Assembly: GCA_029817715.1 (NCBI GenBank)
Contig: JARUPY010000288.1
Location: 372,001-436,000 of the forward strand
Source of the DNA: Melastoma dodecandrum
Lineage: Eukaryota; Streptophyta; Magnoliopsida; Myrtales; Melastomataceae
Reading direction: 5' to 3'
DNA: 64,000 bases
Below, piece by piece: positions 55,885-64,000 of this stretch. The notes beneath the pieces were generated by a model, which saw nothing but the letters and a program-made list of their open reading frames with translations, was not told where the DNA came from and ran no database searches. A program made the position numbers and the translations under genes. The stretch's first letter is position 1, and each line of letters begins with the position of its first letter.

Positions 55885-57705
55885 ATGACGCCCAAGGAAA
55901 AATCGCTCAGGAAAAAGGCTAAGGCTGCAAAGAGAAAGGCGCGTCCTTCTTCTTCGGAGAAGCCTGCTTCATCTTCAAACAGGTCTCAACCCCCTTCCTC
56001 GTCGGAGAAACCCATTTCTCCTGCGAAGGAACAAACCATCCCTGCTGTTGTCGAGACCCACGATGACATGCAACCGCTCTCCAAGGACAAGGGACTTGAA
56101 AAAGTTCAAATCCAAGTGGAAGAGAAAGCACATGAGGGATCCCTGGTCGCTGCGACAGAGGAGCTCCCTGTCTCTGAACCCTCTGCCAAGGGTTCTTCTG
56201 CGGCTGATGACACTGATGCATCAAAGGTCGCTACTCCTGAGAACGCTACGTCTGATGAGGAGGTGGAAGTGCCCCTTGTCGATGAAGCACCAGAGGAACC
56301 AGATGAGGAAGTTCTTGCTCCTGTTATCTCGGTCTCCCGTGATCTCAAGCAGAAGGGCGTTGCCTCTGCGTCTAAGAAGGCTACCTAGAAGCCTGCAGCA
56401 CCCTCTGGAACAAAGCTTCTCCATGATGGCATCAAGTCAGGAGGTGTATCCTCACGGACTAGGTTGAAACGAAAAGAGCCCGAGACTGTCAGCACCTCTC
56501 TTGTCAAAGCGGCTGCAAAGAAAACCAAGTCCCCGGAGAAATCTGTTTTTGTGAACACCTTCGCTGAGGGCTGGATACCTTTATATTTACGGTAAACCCT
56601 CTAGTCTCTAGAACGGAGATAGAAACTGTGCTTGCCGATATCAAATTGCCCAAATGTGATGCTGCTGGTCGACAGTTCGCTACCTTCAAGCGCATTGATT
56701 TTAATTGGTTTAAGGCAAATGATTTTGACATTGCTCCATTGCTTGATAAAGTTGGTCTGAAAACCTTTTGTGAGACATATGCAGAGGTAACATTACGTTT
56801 CTCACCTAAGAGAGTTCTATGGTAACATTACGTTTCATGAACAAGGACCTCATGTCAAGTTCATCAAAACAGTGATCGAAGGGGTTCCGCTTGTCTTCTC
56901 TACACATGATGTTAACCAATTATTTGGTTGTGAGGAATATGACCCACTGTCAGATCTTGGAAAGGAGGAATCCTACAGCATCATCATGGGGGAAAGGGTC
57001 CAGTCGGACAAATACCTGGAGTCCACAAAGCTGGAACTCAAGACTCGTGTATTGCATCGAGTTGTGCTATTCTGCTTCTTGCCAAGGACCGGGAGCATTG
57101 ACACCATCACCTCAATTGATGCGTCACTGATGGCTCACATCATGAAGGGAATCCCTTTCAACTTTGGTTTGCTGGTATTCTCGCACATGAAACGTTGTTG
57201 CAATACCACAGGAAAGACTCTGCCTTATGGCTAGATAATTGCCAGCCTTCTTAAGCTTGTCCGTGGTTCTACTGATGCATCCGCTTTCCAAGAGAAATGG
57301 AAAGTTTGTACCTTTGGGCACCAGATCATTGTTAGCATGCATTATGTAAGGAAGGGCTCCTCCTGGACTCGCAAATGGAAGTCACAGGACACCACTGAGG
57401 ATAATGAGGATATGCCCCCATCTGCCAGAATGTCCAGAAAGGCTGCTGCTGCACCTTCTGCTTCTGCCTCTGCAGCGAAGGCTCCTTCAAACCAGAGACA
57501 GCCCAAGTCCTCTTCTGAGATGACCATCCTCCTGGAACAAACTGCTCTCCTCAAGGACCTCCAGCAGAAGGGTGTGGCCAATGAGGAAGATATGCGCGTC
57601 CTACATGAAATGGTAGTCAACCTTACTCGCGAGCTGGAACGCCAGGCAAAGGTTATCCGTAATAATCTTGATGAAGTCCCTTCTGAGGAGGAAGAGGAAA
57701 AATGA
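55885..57705 (+). pseudogene. Extra ORF of the copia element (env position), plant-transposon-protein-like
   Basis: The ATG at 55885 follows a TATA-poor but pyrimidine-rich leader. The N-terminal part is basic, then Ser/Pro/Glu-rich and acidic (MTPKEKSLRKKAKAAKRKAR). After a stop at 56386 in the same frame come a globular part (KTFCETYAEVTLRF, GVPLVFSTHDVNQLFG, SIDASLMAHIMKGIPFNFG) and a coiled-coil end (VLHEMVVNLTRELERQ). The middle resembles the putative plant transposon protein domain found in extra ORFs of Sireviruses. I see no convincing transmembrane segment, so an envelope function is not supported. Confidence 0.65.
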
Positions 57706-58006
57706 ACTCTCTTGATGTTATCTCTTTTCCGCATTTCTAGCTAGACCAAAAATTGACTTATGTGGTCTACTAGATTGTAATAAGTGCCACTTGGTGGACA
57801 CATTTTCTTTCAACGGTATGGTATTGAACTTTCTGTCACATCTTTTGCACCACATTCTGCATGGTTTTTGAACTCTCGGTTCTACCCTCTGCAAGAATTA
57901 AAATTATCCTCTGCACGTTGGTCATGAACACTATGTCATACCTTCTGCAAGAAACTTACTCTTCTTTTTCAACCTACATTCATCTTCTTTTTGATGTGAC
58001 AAAAAG

Positions 58007-58460
58007 TGGGAGAAATTGAGTTGAGGGGGAGTACCTAGCTCTGTATGAGTTATAGAGAAATCTTTACTTTTCTATAACTTCTATGGGTCGTAGAAGGCTA
58101 TACCGTCTACGATGTAGAAGCTTATGAGACTGATACAGCTCATAATCATGCCTTCTGCAGGGAATGCGATTCGTGATTTTTTTTTAGTCACTATTGCTGG
58201 GAGTGTAGAAATGAAATACCATCATCTTTGTCGGGCTAAATACAGAAGCTCCTCGCTCTGTATAAATCACAGAAGCCTTTGTGCTCTGTAAATAACCTTC
58301 TTTATAACAGAAGCTTCTATGCTCTGCTTCACAGAAACCTTATGGTTCTGTACAAACGCGAGACTCTTACTCTCATCTATTTAGGGGGAGTTAGGGGGAG
58401 TTCTTGCAAAAACATTTCCCTCAACGATGAATGTTTTGTCATCATCAAAAAGGGGGAGAT
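58007..58460 (+). other. Multiple polypurine tracts before the copia 3' LTR
   Basis: AGTGGGAG (58007), GAGGGGGAG (58022), TTAGGGGGAG twice (58380-58401) and finally AAAAAGGGGGAGATT directly before the LTR at 58461. Repeated tracts of this kind are known from Sireviruses. Confidence 0.7.
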
Positions 58461-60648
58461 TGTTGGGACGGTTTTGATGATGAACCGGACCCTCTGTTCT
58501 ACAGAAGGTCGAACATTTTATTCTACAGAAGCTTCTCATATTAAGGACCTTGTGTAAGAATCATTTTTGTAATTAAATGATTAGTTGATGATTATTTAAT
58601 TATGAAATACAATCATATCGATCTAGATGATTATCTGGTCGAAATATATCGATTTGGTTTATAAATAATTATATTAGAGATAATATTTCTTATAGAAGGA
58701 AATGTATCTCTCTATATATGGAAATGTTCTTCTAGATGGTCTACAGGCTTCTGTAAGCTTACTCAACCTCTACATGACCGTTTATTTGGTTGCAAAACAC
58801 CACCACTTGTCCAGATACATCCTCATGTGTGTCTTTGTCAGGATGGAACAAACCTTTACCCCAATGGAAATAATCGATTATTTCCATCAGTAGAAGGTTA
58901 TCAAGCAGAACCTTCTGCGATAAATTCTGTGCTGCATCATTTAGGGAAATTATCATATTCTTATTCTATTTTGATATGATTATCTTCCTTGCTAAATGAA
59001 TGCACGTGTATATCATTTTGCTATTTTGTAAACTAATTCTTATCTCTTATTTTGCATATTATTGATTTATATTTTTACCTTTTGTATTTTATCCTTTTGC
59101 GTATATAAAGGGGCCACGCTCTCTCAATCAAATCATATAGGAACATTTTTTTTCTTCTTCCATTCTGAAAGAGAGCGTGAGCTTTAGTTTCTTCATTCTT
59201 TTGTTCGTCCAAAGTTAGTCACACGATGAGCACTACCGGCGGAAGCTGCATCATTGGTGAAACTTTTTGGAAGAGTGACTCGGGGGCTTGAGGGACTCGA
59301 CTGGAAGCTGCAGGACACGTTGGCAGGAGGCACGACTAGAGGTCGTGTGATCAACGTGTAGCGGGTCGAAGAGAAGGGTTGAACTTCGGGAGCACAGAAG
59401 GTGAGGGACAAATCAGTTTCTGTTGTGTAGAGCTCTGTGTGCATGAACCTTAGGATAGGAGGAAGGCTGTCAGCTTAGGACAGAAGAAAGGCTGTTCAAC
59501 CTCAGTACATGCGGAAGGCTGTCACCTCAGGACAGGAGGAAGGCTGTCACCTCAGGACAGGAGGAAGGTTGCCACCTCAGGACAGGAGGAAGGCTGTCAC
59601 CCAGGACAGAGGGCACGCTGTTCATCCTAGGATAAAGGATACGTTGTCCACCCTAAGACAAAGGGAACGTTGTCTGCTTGCGTAGGGTTCGCTACGTACT
59701 CGCGTGGGGTACGCCACGTAGTCATTATCCTTGAGGGATTGCGTATTTGCTACCTTGTTAGTCACGTTAACGCGTGCAACCTCCTGTAGTGCAGAATCTT
59801 CAGATCTGTACAACCTCCTGTAGAGCAGAACCTTAAGGTCTGAATCTACTTTAGTGCAGAACCTTACGGTCTGTACATAACTCAAGTCATTTCTAATACG
59901 AACCATTTTGGTTTGTTAAAGATTGACACATTCTTGGTACAGAACCTTACGGTCTGTGCTATACCTTCTGTGATACAGAATCCTTGGATCTGTTCTATAG
60001 AAGGTTGACGTTTACAGTACAGAATCTCTTGATCTGTGCTATAGAAGGTTAACACATCTGACACAGAACCTTCTGGTCAGTGTCGTGCTTACCTTCTTCG
60101 ACACAGAACCTTCTGGTCTGTGTTGTGCTTTACTTTCCACGACGCAGAACCTTCTGGTCAGTGTCGTGCTTACCATCTTCGACACAGAACCTTCTGGTCT
60201 GTGTTGTGCCTTACTTTCTACGACACAGAACATTCTGGTCTGTATTGAGCCTTAGTTACTATAGTACAGAACCTTAGTGTTTGTGCTACGTAACAAGCGT
60301 CTACGGTACAGAACCTTCTGGTCTAGGCTCTGCCACTCAAACCTCTATTGTACAGAATCTTCGGGTCTGCTTTTAGTTGATATCATTTGTGTAATTTGTA
60401 CTGAGATACATTTGAGTGGAAACCATCCAAATATCTGGGTGAAGAGTGGATGTAAGCAATTTGCTGAACCACTATAAAAATCCTTGTGTCCATCAAACAA
60501 ATTACGAACACATTCGAATGTTCTGTTTTAGAGAAACTTACAAGCTCTGTTTTACAGAAGCTTTCATTCCGCTGCGGGGTAAACCGAAAAAGTATTAAAA
60601 TCCAAAATTTGATATTAACACTAATTCACCCCTCCTCTTAGTGTAACA
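58461..60648 (+). repeat. 3' LTR of the copia element
   Basis: 2,188 bp, partner of 48318-50434. The TATA box is at 59102-59109. The GGACAGGAGGAAGGCTGTCACC array (59450-59600) has more units than in the 5' LTR, and the end differs by a short insertion before the last 20 bp. Confidence 0.93.
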
Positions 60649-60653
60649 GAGTG
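60649..60653. repeat. Target duplication GAGTG, right of the copia element
   Basis: The exact partner of 48313-48317. Confidence 0.85.
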
Positions 60654-60954
60654 TCCGAGCTTGGTGATTTTTCTCCGTTCTATTCCCCTAACCGATTTTT
60701 TTTCCGCCCTTTAGTTTGATTTATTGCACATTCTTTTCAGCCCCACCATGTCCCAGCGTCATCTTCTCCAAAATTATTTTTGGAATATTAAGAAATGATT
60801 TTTTAACAAGAAAAAGGAACCTTTCGTAACCATCGCAGTTACGGACAGGAACAACTTCGCTCGGTTTGGGTAAAAAATTAATTATTTCTTAGGATTTCTA
60901 GCCTAATAGAAAATGATGTTCTTTTGTTGGAAAACAACAATTCTAATTTTACCC

Positions 60955-60962
60955 TATAAAAA
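60955..60962 (+). promoter_or_regulatory. TATA box of the S1/SPH gene
   Basis: CCCTATAAAAATCC lies 67 bases upstream of the ATG at 61022, so transcription would start near 60990 with a leader of about 30 nt. Confidence 0.6.
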
Positions 60963-61021
60963 TCCACAACCTAAAAACTTTCTTCCATACATCACCAAGA
61001 AAATCACAGAGAGATAGAGAG

Positions 61022-61405
61022 ATGAATTCACGCAAGGTTGTTGATGTGGCTTTACTTATGTTCTCTCTCGCAGTGATTATCGGATCATGCACGGGAGATT
61101 ATCCACCGAAGGTGACCGTGACCATACATAACAGTCTCGAAGGTGGAAGGGTACTAGGAGTCCAGTGTGCTTCCGCGGATGATAACCTTCCACCGCAGCT
61201 GCTACGGCCAGACGAATCATGGACCTTTTCTTTCCGCGAAAATATATGGGCAACCACCCTCTTTCACTGCAGTTTTAAGTGGCCGGGAGAAGAACACCAT
61301 AAATTCCGTGTATATGGCGACACTATTTTCTGCAAAGAATGTGTCTGGTATATACAATCTAGTGGAGGATTGCTTAACGGGGATCTCTACCCGTTTGATG
61401 ACTAA
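61022..61405 (+). CDS. Self-incompatibility protein S1 homologue (SPH family)
   Basis: An intact single-exon frame of 127 residues, the usual length for the family. Residues 1-25 are a signal peptide (VALLMFSLAVIIGSCTG). The mature protein shows the S1 pattern: KVTVTIHNSL, LGVQCASADDNLP, the W-FSF block (SWTFSFRENIW), TLFHCSFKW, then FCKECVWYIQSSGG near the C-terminus, with four conserved-looking cysteines. Family members are small secreted proteins; the poppy S proteins are pistil determinants of self-incompatibility, while most plant homologues have no known role. A TATA box at 60955 supports expression. The element border at 60653 lies 370 bp upstream, so the copia insertion may have displaced distal regulatory sequence. 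Confidence 0.92.
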   Translation: MNSRKVVDVALLMFSLAVIIGSCTGDYPPKVTVTIHNSLEGGRVLGVQCASADDNLPPQLLRPDESWTFSFRENIWATTLFHCSFKWPGEEHHKFRVYGDTIFCKECVWYIQSSGGLLNGDLYPFDD

Positions 61406-62884
61406 TGATTTCGTGAGAATTTCCCCCCAGAAAGAGTTGATCCATGAACTGTAATTGGAAATCCGAGGAAAAGAAAAGAAGAACAGGTCATTGAAGGCCT
61501 GTGGAAATCCATGAACTGTTTCAGCGATGATTGAAGCTCTCAATCTTCTTCTTCTTCTCCTCTCATTCTCGAAAAGAAATCCGTCTATTTTTTGCAGAGT
61601 GGCACACCTGCGTGCTGTTGCCTAACAAACTTAACAAATCCCACCATCATTTATAATATGATCCTTCTGTAATTGTGTGGGTTTAATGGACTCTAGGTGG
61701 AAGCCTAGGCCTTCTCCGGGCCTGACCCTCTTCCTTCTTTCTTCACCAAGAACTGTGTCTTCAGTTTGCTTCACATTCTCCCACTCTATCCGGTGTTCTC
61801 TCTGCTCATATACCTCTGCTGCACTTAGTCTTTTCTGCTTACAGTCATCGCTTCATCATGAAAAGAAAAGTTTGTCGTGTGACTTCCAAGCCATTGTTTC
61901 TGACCAACGAACAAGAAAGCAAGGAAGTCGGGATTTTAAGGCCCAACTATCGTATACCCTAAACAGTATCCTCTTCCGAATCAAAACGAGGATGGCAATT
62001 ACGAGTGTTAGAAATCAGGCACAGTGAAAACACTAAAACAAAAGTTTTTATGCCCAAAATAATCAGATCTTGGTACGTATAAAATACTTTTTGAATAAAT
62101 AACAAAATTAATCTTACCCGGAAATCGTACCTAAAAATTTCCGAAGAAGCAAAGTAAAACCAAACGACCGAGAGCCTCACTTGTAACTCTTCCAGAGTTA
62201 TCCACGCACACGCTCACGAACCTCTCGACGATTTCTTAGGTGCTAGCCTCTTGGATCGATAGAAATATATTTTTTATTTCGAAAGCAAAACCAAGTATTT
62301 TTTGTTTGGTTGGGTATTTTAGGAGGTTTGGTCACTCTCTTCACACCTATTTTTTTGTTTTTGGTTTTGGAAATTTAGACAACCCACGTTTGTCCCCAAC
62401 CCAATCTATTTTTAATCCGAGACAAAAAAATCATCGCCATTGATTGTCTCCCATGTTTCGTTTTAATCTTCCGTTTAATTTGGATAATAAATTGCTTTTC
62501 AAAATAAATGGTAACATCTATGGGATTAAAACCAAGGGTCTCTTTTTCTTTTCTTTGAAAATCTCTATACATATAATATGAAAATAAGTAACAAACATCT
62601 TTTAACAGGTAGTGACACGCACGTGGATTATAATAATTTAATCAAAAATTGATTTTCTCGAATAATATCTATGATATAAAATATAAATAAATATTAAATA
62701 CTTATTTCATATCCTTTATCTAATAGAAACAGACGCGAATAAATTCATATTCTATCTTGGCGTAAATTTTGCTTCCGATATTTCAGAACAAATTAATAAA
62801 ACAATTAATTATAATTTTGAAATAATAAAATGATAAATTTTAGTATCCACTAAAATAATCAATAATATAATGTTCATATCGACG
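61406..62884. other. Non-coding stretch downstream of the S1/SPH gene
   Basis: It includes the likely 3' UTR (CTTCTTCTTCTTCTCC run near 61540) and AT-rich DNA. The frames at 61677-62027 and 61217-61543 have no supporting signals. Confidence 0.4.
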
Positions 62885-63721
62885 TGTTATGCATGCGACC
62901 CTCTAGGTCCTACACACGAAAATAGTGTAAATCCATATACAAACTAAGATAACCGTCTAGCAACAGTTTTTAATCACCCAACGTGTTAGAAAAAGGATCA
63001 TAAATCATAAACCACTATCAACTGATTACTGGGTAATTCAATTTCTTCATCTAACCGATATCTCAATTAATTCGGCGCAAAATACACAATCACCAAATTA
63101 AATGTTTTACTTGATTACCAAGATATGACTCACTTGAATGTAAAACATTCCTCCTATGGCATAGATTTTAGAGTCACTAATATCTCTATCAAGTGGCCTA
63201 GATATCAACTCTCTAATCCAAAAGAGTGGTGACTCATATATTGACTCAACACAATTCTCTCTACACTTTGTCACATACCCCATAATCCGTATTACTCACA
63301 ATCCGGTTAAAGACTGTTCCTAACGACGTCAAAGTGCACAAACTCCATGCATAGAATAAATGAAGGTCTCAAGTCAAAAGATCAGTTACACTCGTTCATA
63401 AAAAGGATTGACCAATGATGTTCAATATGTGGTATCATCTTAAATGGGTCATGTCTAGTATCCCTAATCTTAGGTACCCCAAAGTATAACTTAGATATAC
63501 TATCCCTCAGTCTATCTTGATCTCAGTTATACTCAGCGATGATCTATATGTCCATGTACCCTCCAAATATTTATTCGATCACGGACTATTTTAGATTAAT
63601 ATACTCATTAATATGTGGGACTGCAGAAAAGTAAAATAATCAATGACAAATACTCGCCTTTATTAATTATTTGTCCACAAATACAATAAAGTGCCTTGAC
63701 ACATAAGTACACACACTAACA
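62885..63721. repeat. Dispersed LTR-like repeat, copy 2
   Basis: Partner of 2827-3680. The ends TGTTATGC...CACTAACA give a TGTTA/TAACA inverted pair. The flanks (CGACG before, ACGAG after) are not a clean target duplication, and no primer-binding site adjoins either end, so a decayed solo LTR is the best guess. Confidence 0.6.
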
Positions 63722-64000
63722 ACGAGTTCCTCCAAATCTACAGGGACTTAATAGCATAAGATTTAAGGCTATGCATATACCTTTTGCTCATACTCAAGGT
63801 TTTGTGGTTCACATAAACCTGACCTTTCTTTGCTAGGTTTATTAGTAGTGAAAAGTCCAAAAAGAGGTAAGCGTTAATTCACCCCCTCTTAGCGTTACAC
63901 CAATAGTTTTCAATACGGATGTCGTCTTTGGATAATGCGCGCACAGGCCTTGCCCCGTTTCACTTGCTTCTTCCTTCTCCGAGCCTTTTCATTGCTTCTC
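63722..64000. other. Right edge of window, unassigned
   Basis: ATTCACCCCCTCTTAGCGTTACACC at about 63876 resembles the end of a copia-type LTR (compare 60624-60648), so part of another element may start here. Nothing else is seen. Confidence 0.3.

Larger units (their letters stand above)
48318..60648 (+). mobile_element. Ty1/copia Sirevirus-like retrotransposon with an env-position ORF
   Basis: LTRs of 2.1-2.2 kb (48318-50434 and 58461-60648), TGTTGGGACGG...GTGTAACA, flank 8 kb, with GAGTG target duplication. Plus-strand order: gag, protease, integrase, RT, RNase H, an extra ORF. Integrase before RT defines copia. The long LTRs, the extra ORF after pol and the repeated AGGGGGAG tracts before the 3' LTR point to the Sirevirus (SIRE/Maximus) clade. 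Several stops and frameshifts disable it. Many short CAGAAG / CTTCTG motifs are scattered through LTRs and interior. Confidence 0.93.

Noticed and set aside
55885..57705. True retroviral envelope gene
   Set aside because: No convincing signal peptide, transmembrane segment or fusion-like region can be seen; composition suggests a structural or nuclear protein.
62880..63726. 5-bp target duplication around the dispersed repeat
   Set aside because: The flanks CGACG and ACGAG do not match as direct repeats, so no clean duplication can be claimed.
1..64000. tRNA, rRNA or small nuclear RNA genes
   Set aside because: No cloverleaf with A and B boxes and no rRNA-like block was found by reading; TGGTATCAGAG-type matches are retrotransposon primer-binding sites.

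Overview
This window looks like nuclear DNA of a flowering plant, most likely a eudicot. It holds plant-type LTR retrotransposons (a chromodomain Ty3/gypsy element, a Tat/Ogre-type Ty3/gypsy element and a Sirevirus-like Ty1/copia element), two plant hAT transposons, and a few small genes of plant-only secreted families (a self-incompatibility S1 homologue and two DUF26/ginkbilobin-like genes). The species cannot be fixed from the sequence. More than half of the window is mobile DNA, and the host genes sit in the gaps.

Layout. 1-2151 is the 3' part of a long (about 2.5 kb) LTR. It is followed by a short piece of a HARBI1-like pseudogene and its flank (2152-2826), a dispersed LTR-like repeat (2827-3680), a small secreted-peptide gene on the minus strand (3686-3976), a possible orphan exon (4938-5164) and the rest of the HARBI1-like pseudogene (5349-6755). 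A second copy of the long LTR starts at 6756 and runs, interrupted, to about 16551. Inside it sits a chromovirus (7660-15319, minus strand, target duplication CTTTT). Inside the protease coding region of that chromovirus sits a hAT element (11454-13301, target duplication GCCACCAT). 16552-18673 is a second, uninterrupted copy of the HARBI1-like pseudogene and its flank.

18900-28390 carries two DUF26 genes (18907-19325, frameshifted; 24968-25390, intact). Between them lie a complete-looking hAT transposon (19558-22652, target duplication ACCGCGAG) and a 197-bp tandem repeat. 28394-42582 is a 14.2-kb Tat-type Ty3 element (target duplication ATATC). Its gag-pol is on the minus strand, and a large extra gene with a plant-mobile-domain-like region runs antisense on the plus strand from its own TATA box. 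42588-48317 is mostly non-coding, with one eroded Ty3 integrase fragment. 48318-60648 is a 12.3-kb Sirevirus-like copia element (target duplication GAGTG) with a broken pol and an extra env-position ORF. 61022-61405 is an intact S1/SPH gene with a TATA box. The window ends with a second copy of the dispersed LTR-like repeat (62885-63721) and unassigned sequence.

Most notable points: the three-level nested insertion; the long-LTR junctions occurring in reverse order, which implies a tandem duplication after insertion or an assembly artefact; the cluster of exact MSA (mitosis-specific MYB3R) sites in palindromes upstream of the TATA box of the full-length hAT transposase, whose first catalytic Asp is Asn; and the antisense gene in the Tat element. 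All calls are from reading the sequence alone; no database search was run.
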